A stretch of 64,000 bases of DNA from Embiotoca jacksoni. Its lineage: Eukaryota > Chordata > Actinopteri > Embiotocidae. The position numbers and the translations under genes are program-made. Of this stretch, positions 21,901 through 33,650 are shown piece by piece. The notes beneath the pieces are model-generated. The model was given only the letters and a program-made list of their open reading frames with translations, made no database searches and was not told where the DNA came from. The stretch covers positions 15,212,585 to 15,276,584 of the forward strand of contig JAKOON010000012.1 in assembly GCA_022577435.1 (NCBI GenBank). Direction: 5' to 3'. The first letter of the stretch is position 1. Each line of letters starts with the position of its first letter.

Positions 21901-23095
21901 ATGCTATCGGGATGATAGGAAGGATAGGGATATAAGTACAACTCAGAAACACATTTTTATCTCACAATCTCAGAAAAAGGCAAACAAGAATATAGTTCTG
22001 GAGTAGAAAAGCTTAAAGTGGAGACAAATTAGAGTAACAAAGTATTTTCTTCATCTTTTTTTTTTTTTTTAATAAATCATTGTTTTCATGTCATTTTATT
22101 TCTCAGACTTTGCAGGTGCTTCATGGCACAAACAGCCAACTGCTCAGTTTTTGCTGATACAGTCACAGATGTGCTTATTTAATAAAGATTGAGGTTATAG
22201 TTAGTGGTGCAGTTATATGTATGATATTGGAAAAAAAAATCCGTTCTCCATGTATATAAACAGGAAGGAAATAATCTAAAGTTTTTCAATTCAAATTGGA
22301 TCATGGGAAACTAATAGAATACGTGTATTTGAGGGTCAGTTTGATTTTTCTCTTTGTTGTTTTTTAAACACATCCTGTAAAGAGGGTTCCCTTCATTCCC
22401 AAGCAAGGCTGCATTAGGTAACTTTCCCAAAAGCTCAGTAACATTTTAAAGCCTTAGTTCTCCATCTGCTGAACAATAGACTGAAGGGGATCAAGGCACT
22501 AAATCTGTTTGGGAAAATCACCCCTGCTCTCTCTCATCCTACCTGACTCAAATGGTCTCAGTCTTACCTCCAGGGCTGGGGATTTTTTTTTAAGGACAAA
22601 AAGACTTTAATTATTACGATGTCACATGTCAGTAGTGCTATTTAGAAGTGGAGCTTGAAACAATTTTTCTCAAAATTGCAATGATCATAGAGTTTATAAA
22701 AACCTTTGCAGTTGTTTGAAGTGGTGATCAAAAGAATAGACTTCTGAATATCATGCAGTCTTTTTTTCCATTCTGTACTCAGTCAGAAATATGTCTGTTT
22801 GAAAGCATGTGGAAAACTTTTTACAAAGATTGTTTCAAGATTGAAGATTTTCTTTGTTTCTTTCTTTTAATGGTATTTAACACATGAAAAAAGATACATG
22901 GTATTACATTGGCATATTTTAGTTTTTTTTACAGTGTACAAGTTCTAAGTGTATTTGTCCGGGGGCAAGGCGGGCCCCTGAGGCAGTGACACACTAAAGC
23001 TTTCGGACTGCTGGCTGGCTTTGGTGTTATTCTAGACTAAACACTCAGTAAACCACAGCGGATACAAACATTTTCACAGCCGGCACAACACTGTA
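18956..23095. other. Gene-free stretch
   Basis: About 4 kb of ordinary AT-rich sequence. No conserved frames, RNA genes or clear repeats were recognised apart from short A and T runs. Confidence 0.5.
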
Positions 23096-23139
23096 GTGTG
23101 TGTGTGTGTGTGTGTGTGGGTGTGTGTGTGTGTGTGTGT
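23096..23139. repeat. (TG)n microsatellite, interrupted
   Basis: A TG run of about 22 units with one GGG interruption. Confidence 0.95.
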
Positions 23140-23234
23140 CTGAGAGAGACGGTCAGAGGAACGGAAAAGGAAACGGAGCAAGTTTGTGTGTTGTGGGTCC
23201 GATGGATAAAAGCTTACACTTCTATCAACTCCAG

Positions 23235-23420
23235 TGATTATTTACTTCCACCATGGAGGTTATGTTTTGTTTGTTTGTTTGTTTTCCAGCAGGGTTACGG
23301 AAAAACTCCCAAACAGATTTTCATGAAACTTTTTGGAAAGGTGTAGCATGACTCAAGGAAGAGCCAGTTATATTTTTGAACAGATTAAAATCACGGAGTG
23401 GATACACTCATTATTCTTCA
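23235..23420 (+). repeat. Dispersed repeat containing a TTTG run and GGTTACGGAAAAACTCC
   Basis: The block reads CACCATGGAGGTTATGTTTT, a (TTTG)n run, CAGCAGGGTTACGGAAAAAC and ATTTTCATGAAACTTTTTGG. I remember a widespread vertebrate repeat with the same succession of motifs. Its class is unknown to me. Confidence 0.6.
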
Positions 23421-24479
23421 CTTTCATTGAAATTGCAAAAATTGACATTTGGCTTACTAAAGCAGAATATCTAAAACCTGCAGTAGATGGTAGGGAAGTT
23501 CAATAGTGACAAAATATAGGTAACTCTAGAATACAATAACTCCATATCATAATCCACATTCACAGGTACCAGTAATCATTTTGGGATACATTTACTTGCT
23601 GTCAATCTTTGCTGAATAATTGATTTACCAACCGAAAAGCACACTGCAGCCTTGGAGTTACGTTGTAGTTCATCCTACTCTTCAGTGGATACTTAAATAT
23701 GCACCACCCATCAATCTACCCATCTATCCACCCGTTACCTCTGTCTCCTCCCGCCAATAATATAGACCAAAGATTCTGGGATCGAATTTGTCTTTTTTGG
23801 AGAAACTGATGCAAAGGTCAGAGTTTCAAACAGTCATACAGATTCCCACGATGCAATATCATAATTGATTTCACATGTTTTTAAATCATAAACTAATAAG
23901 TAATGCTGAATGACATTCACTGCAAAAAGAGGAGTGGTGCTGACTTTTTGAGTGATAGGTCCCATGCAATGGGGCAGCAGAACTATCAAAGCCAGAAAAT
24001 GTTCCTGTAAAGTACTGCATCTACACTTACTACTGTGTATACTACGCAATACTGCTGCACAGCTAATAAAGACGATTATTTTAGACAATCATGACAAGGA
24101 TGGCCAAATTCTAGTCTTTAAACAAACCTCCCAGATAGAAAACAAATTTGCCGGGGCATTGGCATGTAGGGTGATGTGACATCACATCTGCCATAGCGTA
24201 ACGCTTTTGAATTCAGACTCCTCAGTCATTGATTTTAGCAAGGTTAGACAAACCCTTAATGCTGAAGAGGAGTGGTAACTTTTCTAGCAAGAGATGTAAA
24301 TGTAGTCTTTGATTTGGAAACACCTTATGATGTTAGCCTTTCTGGAGCTGTTGCATTGTTAAATTGAATTGTTTTTATCTGTAGGGGGAAGTGGTACTTG
24401 GAAGATTTTGTTCGGTACATAGAGGTAGAAGGTCTGAAAAGTTTGGAAACCTCAGAGTTAGATCATTTGTTGGTAAGCT
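23421..24479. other. Gene-free stretch
   Basis: No supported feature. Confidence 0.5.
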
Positions 24480-24562
24480 AAGCTGATTAACAGACATGAG
24501 AGTGGAATGAATTTTCTCATCTATCAAATGCATCTCTTAAAATGTCAAAGCATTCCTTTACA
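24480..24562 (+). repeat. 3' fragment of the teleost MITE seen at 15214
   Basis: The stretch includes GACATGAGAGTGGAATGAAT, TTCTCATCTATCAAATGC and AAAATGTCAAAGCATTCC. It corresponds to the right end of the repeat at 15214-15795 as I know the family. Confidence 0.6.
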
Positions 24563-24773
24563 TTGCATTATTCCATTTCAAACTGAGTGCTTGTTTACAA
24601 GTGTGTTTATGTCCATGTGGGCAAAAGTGAAGAATTAAGTTTTGGCTTTATTGTAATGTACAGCAGGCTCATGCAGTTTAATTTGCAAAGTCATAAAAGC
24701 AGTTTTCTTTTATACACACTCAGTCCCATATACATTGTTTATAAACACACACTCAGCCAGCAAAATGCATTTG

Positions 24774-24775
<2 letters not shown>

Positions 24776-24830
<55 letters not shown>
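24776..24830. repeat. (CA)n microsatellite
   Basis: An uninterrupted CA run of about 27 units. Confidence 0.97.
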
Positions 24831-24832
<2 letters not shown>

Positions 24833-25054
24833 GAAACAGAAATACATACACTGAGTCATAGTTTCCCAGCTGCTTGACTTTCATTTGCAGCTATTACCGA
24901 CAGAAAGCTCTCCAAACATCAGCTGTTGAGGGTCTGCAGTCCCCTTCAACACACTCAGCCACTCTGAAGACCAATTTACTGGGAATCACGTGTGTGTGAG
25001 AATGTGTGAAACTGTGAGTCCCCATGTGTGTGTGTTTAAGTGAGAAAGGCGGAT

Positions 25055-25056
<2 letters not shown>

Positions 25057-25122
<66 letters not shown>
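25057..25122. repeat. (TG)n microsatellite
   Basis: A TG run of about 33 units, 226 bp downstream of the (CA)n run at 24776. Together they form opposed CA/TG tracts. Confidence 0.97.
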
Positions 25123-25125
<3 letters not shown>

Positions 25126-27409
25126 GGGGGTCTATGGTTATCTAAACAGCTTCTCGGGTTCAGCCCTAACACCAGCAGACGTCATGACACCATAATCACC
25201 CTTACACGCACACACACACACGTGCACACACACCTACTGCTCAGCTCTATGACATGAACCGGCAAACGAAAAGAAAAACATTGAAAGCTGGAGGTGGAGA
25301 CACCACATCTAAAGCAGCAGCTCAGATAACAGTCCAGTTTAAAAACCCAGACCAACATTTACCATGGTGGGGCATTAAAGTAATGAACTCCATGTTCATC
25401 CATTTAGGTACTCACTGATTATCAAACTCTGATCTGGACTGGTATAGATATCCAGACTTGGTAGTGGCAGGGTCGTCCTCTTGTCACATATGTCCTACAT
25501 AATTGTCCATAAACCATCTAAGAACAACAAGTCTGTCCCACTGCCCCGAGGCAGGTTCACATCTGGCAAAGCAACGTTGTTCCATGTCATTTCATGTCAT
25601 CTCTTCATGATTACTAACACTGTAATAAAGATGTTAAGTTCCCTAAAAGTAGTAATAATGACATGTTCTGATGTTTCCTCCAAGAGTTTGCCTCATGGGC
25701 ACCAACACATCAAGGACCACTACAGGACATCATTAAAGCTACTGACCAAATTCATGTCAGCCTCAGCTATATTGTAGCATTAATGAGGCCGTGTTCACAT
25801 TGACGGAGGCCATGAGAAAAAAAAACAACAGCTTCCTCATTCATTTCAATGACACCACTGACCGCTGACTTGACGCTGTGGGTTCGCCACCACAGTTGGC
25901 CAAAAACAATACAACAAAGTTTGCTTAACTTTCCCCACGATGCAATGCAAAGACATTTGGCTCATTAAATCCCTGGTACATCATTTTGAACAGTGTATTT
26001 CTGGTTACTTTGGATGGAGGATATGATATTTTTTACTTTTCAGTTGTAAAAGCCTTCCTCATATTATTATAAAGTGTTTTGGTACCTGATAAATGTTCAG
26101 ACTCATGGATCTAATACTCACTGATGTGACATGTTGCCACAGATATTATCTACTGTCACTTTCAATGTAATTCTTTCTGAATATCCATGTAACTATTCTG
26201 TGGGATATAATTTCTGCTAAAAACTAGATTTTGTCCTGGAAAGACCTAAAACTGACCCGGTCACGAGTCTGTCGCAGGCTTAGTCTAAGTCACTGGAGGT
26301 ATAATGTTGAAATAAACCTGCTATTGGCCGACTATTTAGGTCAATACTCCCGAGCTAGCAACCTCCACTGACATTGGCAGGTTTTGACTCAGAGTTGGAT
26401 TATTCAATAAGGCAGCGCTGATTTGTTATTTTCAGTCTTTAGTGGAGTTTAGCCATTTTAACACCAGAACTCGGATCCCCACATTCAACACTATTTTGCG
26501 AGGACACAGTCATAGCATCCTGGGCTTAGTGCCACCCAAGATGATTGTGATCAGTTTAAAGAAATACAAACAAGCCAGAACATTTGTTTCCTCTACACCA
26601 AAATGATATGGGAGCAGCCAGACCATTTGCCAGTGCTGGCACAGTGTGGTGAAGATAAGTCTGGATATGTGAGACTACCTCAGGCCTGACAGCCACACAA
26701 CCATTCACACTCATCTATAGATGCCACCAACTAACTAGTACAGAAACAAATGGTCTTGTTTCTAAATTAAGATATTTTTGCTATGTTTTATATTTAAAAA
26801 TTACATGTAAGAGAGATTATAAGAGAAAGCAGCTTTGTGTAGACACTGTAAAAAGGGTCATCTGAGAAGCTGATAAGCACATAGTGAGGGACATGAAACC
26901 ACTCTCGGCCTAATTTCTCTCGTCTCTTTGGGTGGGCCTGGGGAAGCACTGAAATTTGAATCATGGCTGTTTGACTGGTGCTATACACAACCACTCTGAA
27001 AAGCATCGGCCTCGAGGATGTTTAGATGACCAGCGGCCATCATAACGTATTGTTATCCCCTCTGTATTTTATGGTTTTCTTAACAGCAACCTCTCCTCTA
27101 AAAGCAATTAACTCCTCTTTTCTCCTGCCCTTCATTTTATTAGCAGAAATTAAGTGTGTCCAGTGGCTACACCCTCCACTTTTCCAGATGTAGGCTAATA
27201 TGTTATTCGTGCAATGAACAGCATTGAGTAAAATTTCAACACAACAGTAGGAGTGAAATGAAACACCTCCTGGTCGTAGTTCATTGCAATTGTACTGATG
27301 CGGAAATGTCTTGTGTTGCTTCACTGTTTAATGTTGTTAGGAAAGTGAGGATTGAGTTCAAATATCTAACTGAACATTGCTAGCTATGATGTTAGAAACC
27401 GGTCTGGTA
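25123..27409. other. Gene-free stretch
   Basis: No supported feature. A GC-richer segment at 25790-25900 could be an old repeat but I do not recognise it. Confidence 0.5.
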
Positions 27410-27700
27410 CTAGAGCTACAACAATTAGTCGATTGATTAGTCGATGACAGAAAATTAATCGCCATCTATTTTTAAAAGGTAAAATGCTAAACTTCTCTGA
27501 TTAAAGCCTCTAAAACGTGAATGTTTTTTCGTACTTTTAGTCCTTCCTGATGATAAACTGAAGATTTGTATTTCTTTAATCTCAGGTTCCCTCAGGTTGA
27601 GAATCCCTCCTTTAATGTGATACAATATGATTTCATACAAATTTTGAGGTTTTATCTTGTTTTTTGTATCTGTTGTTTCAGGGAAAGTATTTAAATGCAC
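27410..27700. repeat. Teleost dispersed repeat with ATTAGTCGATTGATTAGTCG motif
   Basis: The stretch starts AGAGCTACAACAATTAGTCG and continues GATTGATTAGTCGATGACAG, then AAAATTAATCGCCATC. This block of repeated TCGATTA units is a hallmark of a very abundant teleost repeat. The tail to about 27700 fits the same family less clearly. Confidence 0.7.
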
Positions 27701-29639
27701 CCTCATGTCTGCATTGCATGCACTTAGTATATTGTGTATGGTTCAAATGAAGCAGACTGTTTCTGGTGAATGAGAAAAACATGCATTGAAGACCAAACAC
27801 CTCACATTAGAGAAAATAATGACAGATTAAGTTAAAATGAAATAATGAAAATAAGAAATATTTGGAGCCCCAAAGGGGACACATGAAGTACAACCCACAT
27901 TTTTTGAATGATTGATTTGATCCTCAGTGATCTATCCTCCCAGTTTTTTTTGGTAACTTTGCAAGTAGCCAGACACGTGACATCTGAGAAAGCTCGAAAG
28001 TCAGATTAAGTCTGCTGTGCTCCACCCGATGCCGTTTCAATGGCACTTCGAAACAGAAATCTTTTAGAAGCAGCGGTGCCTTTTTCTCTTACTTTCCCTC
28101 TCACTCACGTACAGTAAACAAACACAGACACATAGATACAGGGTTCAAACATACTCCCTAGGCGATACCTCTAGCTCGGCCTAATGGTGTGTGAGGTCAT
28201 CCTTCTAGGAAGGGATGGAGAGGTTGGAAAGGGAGGGATGGGGGCGTCTGAGGGGTGAGAGGGACCCTCAGTGTCCCGCAGCTGTGCAGCTTGCATGTGT
28301 TGTTGTGCTTGTTGCTGGAAAACCTTAAAGAGCCCAGACTGTTTCAACTCAGACACTCCCAGTGAACACAAAGACAGACCTTGATATTTGATCGCCCTGC
28401 TAACGTATTAGTATGCAATTTCTTCCATTATGATTCTGTGCTCCAAAAGGATCTGTACCAGGGCCAGCTACTGCACTGTTTGATTTGTCATCCTCCATTC
28501 CACTCAGTCTCACTCTAAGCGCTCACACTTTTTCAAACTAGTATCCTAACATAGAAAGGCAGCTTCATTTAGATCCAGCAGAAACCTGATCAGCCCTATT
28601 TTGGCCCTTATCTGTGGAGGAAAATGTCAGAACTTGAGTGACAGGGATTAAGAAGCTAGTCTGAAGGAATGCTACGGCGCATGCCATCCATTTGGGATGC
28701 AAGTTGTTACTGTATTTACTACAGAAGGGAGAAGGACACAGGAGGGACAAGTGGAGAGGAAAAGACCACAGCTGAGTTCAAAATAAGTACAGTAGTAACT
28801 TGTATAAGGTACACCACTCAGGAAAGAATCAGTTTTATGCCCTGGAACCCTTCAGACAAACTACATATTATGGGACTTTGGGTTGTGAATATTTAAAAAC
28901 GTTGTCTTTCAAATTGGATCAGGGCCAAATTTTTCCACATGTCCTAAAAAGCCTCATCCTAAACCCAAACATTACAGCAGCCTATACTGAGACTCACTTC
29001 TTTAAACATGGCTGTGTTTACATAGTGAGGTGATGCATTCTGGGACTGCTGTGACCTCATGGTCTCTGACAGCTGCTGGTATATAATAAAGGAAAAAAAA
29101 ACACTGGGGCACACACATTGCAGAGACAGCTTTTGGGGGGGGGGAATCTGAGCGGTCTATTGGAAGAGACATAGTGGATGAAAGATTAACACCAAATTGA
29201 CTGAGTAGAAAGTAGTAATATGATAAACATTTCATGACTGCAAGTGAACAGCTTGACACAGATATGAAGTAAACAGAGCTGACAAAAACAAATACTTTGT
29301 ACTGGTGTTTTTAATAGCTTGATTCAAATTGAGTTTACGCTGGTACATACTGAATGCAGCAAGTAGCCACATGGTCACATTTAAGGCTCCTACCACCCAC
29401 TCTTCTTTTAGGAAACCAAACTTACGGTCAGACATAAATGTATGAAGTCATTACAAGTCTTCATTCATGTGAGCAGATGGACACTTTTGCAAGAAAAAAA
29501 AATGAGGAATGTAAGAAGTAACAAGAAAGTAATGAACTGTGAAGTTGGCAACAGAGCTCTCTCTGTAACACGTTCTTATTCTGAGTGAGTCAAATACTGA
29601 CGTTTTATCAAAACTGTTTGCATCACATACTGTATAGGC
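27701..29639. other. Gene-free stretch
   Basis: No supported gene or repeat. A G run occurs at about 29135-29144. Confidence 0.5.
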
Positions 29640-29840
29640 GCAGAAGGTGGCCCTCAGCATTTCATATGGATGTACATGGCACACGGGACAAGGATTTACA
29701 TATAGCCACCAAAAACAACTTGGTTATGGTTCGGTCAAAAATCATGGTATGGATTAAATGTGTCACAGTCGCTGTTTGACAGGGGTTAGGCACAAAAACG
29801 ACTAGGTTAGGGTTTGGAAAACATCGCAGTTTGGGCCACT
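29640..29840. repeat. Teleost dispersed repeat (AAAAACAACTTGGTTATGG type)
   Basis: The stretch includes CCACCAAAAACAACTTGG, AAAATCATGGTATGGATT, GGTTAGGCACAAAAACGAC and TAGGTTAGGGTTTGG. I know a common fish repeat with this alternation of GGTTAGG and CACAAAAAC motifs. Confidence 0.55.
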
Positions 29841-32329
29841 TTGACTTTTGCTTTACCATGGACTCTCCTGGGGGGAAAAGTCCTGGGTTTTTTCCATCCA
29901 TCCACCCCCGACCTCCTCCCTCCTTGGAATTCACCCATTTTGTCCTTAATCACACAACCTTTTTCGACCCTCTTTGTCACAGTGCATAACACACAAGGTG
30001 CCTTGTCAGTTTCTCTTTGACATAGACAGCTGTGACAAAACAGCAGTATTTGATGCCCCGGGAATGATAATGGGCTGCTGAATCATCAGTAAAAAGCTCC
30101 ACTGCTGCTGATTTGAATCATCGATCAGGATTCAGTTCATTTAAAAAACGCAACGATGAAAGCTCATTTGTTCATGTTCAACATGGACACAACACTCCTG
30201 ACTTGATGTGGCCTTTGCTGTCAGCTTTCTGAAGCATTTCAATAGCTGATTTCCCAAGTTTGACACAAAAATTGATATGCACTCTCTACTCATGTAAATG
30301 GAGAAATAGATGATGGCCCCGAAACAGTGGCCACAAAACCATGCGTAACTCAGGTGCTGATGTTGATCAAACGATGAAAGTTGGTGTGCTTACTCACAAA
30401 AGTATAGCTTACCCCTGCTCAACTCTGTTCAAACAGGAACTTCATATTTAGTAGATAGGACAACTGTAAGGGGTAAATACAAAATTTGAAAAAAAGTTAT
30501 CTAGATCTAGTATGTAAAGGTAAATGTTGGCTGCCTTTGTAAATTCAGACAAAGACCTTCTTTCTTGGTATCACAGTGATGTGTTTGTGTGGGTCTTCTC
30601 TTTTCTTCCTGTAGTTTTTATTCCCTGAAAAACTATTACAGGATTTTCACTTTCTGACAAAGAGTCCTGTCTTTCAGCAAACTGTTCTTTTTATTTTTTT
30701 TTTAGATGTGTCTGGGTTGGTTGCCATAGCACCAGGTACACACAGTGCAGCTGTGGTTGCAGATTGCCAATGTGTAATAAAATGTGCAGATTGCTCCCTC
30801 TGGTGGGGTAAAGTCTGCTACTCTGAAGCTGGATACCTTATCGTTGCATAATATTCATCTCAACTATCTTCAACAGTTGTCTGGGGCACAAACACATACA
30901 GTCAAAAGTAGAGAAGAGGAGTGTGGGGAAGACATTTGGGGCTCAAACAGTATTTCTGTTGTGATAGACAACACGGTCACTGTGATATTCCCACAAGCTC
31001 CTTCCAAACGACTTATACGACTAACGAAGTCTTTTACCCACGTGGAGGTTGGAGCTACATTTGTGGGACTACAATAACATTTCCCCCACATTTGTTTCAT
31101 TTCTGCCATGCCAAAACGTTGATAACCATGTCTGATTGGCGGCTATAGTTAACTGACAACTTGAAGCACTGATTGCTAACAGAGAACATTATACACCGAT
31201 GGGTTTAATCTTGTTTTTAAAGTCCCGCCAGAGCAAAACATGTGCTTTTAGCTATTCCTTGTGATTAGCTCCTGAGTTTAAAGTTACTGGCGGTAACCAA
31301 AAACCTTAATAAACATGATTAAGGAGTAATTGTATCCAAAGGATTAAGGAACACAATGTTTTTTTTAATTAGTTTTTTTTTATAGAGGACATTTTGTCAT
31401 GTGACAGAAAGAGATTCAAACAATTCCTTTCAGGTTCTGCTGTTGTGTTGGATCACCATCACGCTGTCCGGGCTTACTGTGTCTGGCACTGAGCAACGCA
31501 AACATGTTGTTCAAAAGCAAGCACGTCTCCACCCATGGAAGTTAGTTTATACAGGCTGTATCCCATGTATTCAACATATTAGGGATTTATTGCAAACATT
31601 TTTGGAAATTTATTGCAGAAAGGGAGTGTAACCTGGTTTTAATCATGAGCGCATTTTTTACTGTAAATTGATGCCAGAAAGTTAGGTACATGGTCTTCTC
31701 TGAGCTAATGAAAACATACAGTATCAGAGCTAGATTTAAATATACTGTACTTATATAAAATGAAGACTGGAAATCAATACCAGTAACATATATGTAGTGG
31801 CAGTTCTGAAGATCTATTTTTTTATTCACTTTTTGTCTTTTAAAGTAAAACTTTAAACATAAGTGCAAAGAGAAAGGCCCTGAGGCAATGTCCACTAAAG
31901 CTAGCCTCTCCTCTTTTAATAGACAACTAATGGAGAAAAATGAATGATGAATCATAATGAAAAATGGGGGGTAGTGAGGAGGGCATTTGTGTTTCAAACC
32001 ATCCATGTCACATAATTTTGACTGTGATTAATTAAAGAAAATGATTGCAAAAGTAAATTGTGTATTCATTCCAGGGGGTATCATTTATCACCTCCTGACC
32101 TGTCAGACTACTTAATCAATTAATGCCCATGCATTAATCCATCTTCTGTCTTTCCGTAAAGCTAACAGTGGGTGTCAAATGGAAGTGGTGATTCATCACA
32201 GGCTTACCATTTCAGTAAAAAAAAAAAAAAAAAAAAGAAGAACATATACTGTCTCTGTGTAGACCGCATGATGAACCTGCCATATTCAGCAGTTTGAATT
32301 TGATCTCCGTTGTTTTTGTCTATTCATCC
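29841..32329. other. Gene-free stretch
   Basis: No supported feature. A poly(A) run occurs at about 32218-32236. Confidence 0.5.
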
Positions 32330-33085
32330 ACAGAGGAAAGTAGCGAGGTAGCAGCATTTACACAAACACAGTACATACCTACAATTTTGATGTGCTTGTA
32401 CTTTACTTTACTGGAGTATTTATTTCCATTTAATGCTGCTTTAGGGAAAGATTGTACTTTCTATTGCATTACATGTATTTGACAGCTTGAGTTTTAAGAT
32501 GAAGATCTGACACAACAAAAGCTTTTAAAACACAACACATTGTTAAAGATTAAACCAGTGGTTTCCAACCTATTCTGTCTTCTGACATCTTACAAAAACA
32601 AAGAGTTCGTCGGGTCACATTTCAGATGTCCATGAGTTTTTATGGTTTTATTCCAATACATGTTTAAATGATCCGATATGTGTATAGATTAGAGAAAAAG
32701 TCAAAAAACTGAAAACAGATTTGTGTGTCTGAATGTTGTTTTTTCTTCTCCCAGAAAAATCATCTGAAGACCCCTCGGATTTATTTCCCTGAATATGAAT
32801 ATAAAGTAGTTCAAAGTAGCTCCACCTGCAGCAGCTACAAAAGTAACATGCTGCTTACAGACTGATGCTTCAGTATTAATAATCTAATGCTTTCACATAT
32901 AATCATTTATCAGTCAGACGGGCCAAATCAGAACTTTTACTTTCATACTTTAACTGCATTTTGCTGCTAATAGGCTGGGTCCTTTTTTGAAGTAGGATTT
33001 TTCATGAAGGACTTTTACTTGTAATGGAGTATTTTTGCAGAGATGTGTTGCTGTTTTTACTTAAGTAAAGAATCTGACCACCACT
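32330..33085. repeat. Teleost dispersed repeat (TACTTTACTTTACTGGAGTA type)
   Basis: The left part carries TGTACTTTACTTTACTGGAG, TATTTCCATTTAATGCTGCT and TGCATTACATGTATTTGACA. The right part carries TTTTACTTGTAATGGAGTAT, TTTTTACTTAAGTAAAG and CTGACCACCACTG. This is the typical pattern of a very common teleost repeat. The middle (about 32550-32800) does not fit and may be a separate insertion. Confidence 0.65.
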
Positions 33086-33470
33086 GATTTTCATTCACAG
33101 CTAAACACATATTTTTACCTAAACTATATGGCAACATTCGTAAAGAGAGATCTTTTTTCAGAATTTTATGTAGTTAATATTAGTTTTTTTCCCCTTTTAA
33201 CTTGAATCAAAAGCAAAATTCACTCATTAGTATGAGACTAATAATGCAAATGCAATATTGTACTACATGACTACACATTAACATGTCCTTCCAGAGGGGA
33301 AATATTGCTGCTTGCAAATTGTAAACCTACAACTTATTAGACTTTTTTTTTTTTTTTTTTATTCAACAGAAAACATTTAATTATTTTTCATATACCACGA
33401 TATTGAATAACGGCAACGTAATAAATGTTCAGCAGTCACCAATTTCAACCCGCTACCTTCGAGTCGTGGT
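33086..33470. other. Region just upstream of the ZNF407 promoter
   Basis: AT-rich, with a poly(T) run at about 33343-33360. No frame or repeat recognised. Confidence 0.5.
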
Positions 33471-33559
33471 GTAAATTTGTTTTTCCCACGGAACCAGAAC
33501 GCGTCACGTGATCAGATCAGCTGATGTAAAAAAAAAAAAAAGAAAAAAAAAAGAAGCGG

Positions 33560-33650
33560 CGGACTCTGTGACGCATGGCTCACGCTACGGTACGCCATTT
33601 GTGTCTAGCAGCAAAAAGCGCGGACAGTGGAAATAGTCCTACAACAAGAG
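33560..33650 (+). other. znf407: ZNF407 exon 1 (5' UTR), start uncertain
   Basis: The exon ends ACAACAAGAG before the strong donor GTAAGT at 33651-33656. It sits in the CpG-rich segment just downstream of the TCACGTGA site. The splice to 37419 is inferred from the good donor here and the good acceptor there. The 5' limit is a guess. Confidence 0.6.
33575..33650 (+). other. Upstream ORF 1, exon 1 part
   Basis: An ATG at 33575 opens a frame that continues across the exon 1/2 junction and stops at TGA 37424-37426, giving 27 codons. Context is moderate (C at -3, G at +4). It is in the leader only if transcription starts upstream of 33575. Confidence 0.4.

Noticed and set aside
31587..32006. A 139-codon - strand frame
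   Set aside because: Strongly biased to Phe, Leu, Ile and Ser as expected of AT-rich noise; no domain, and no splice context.
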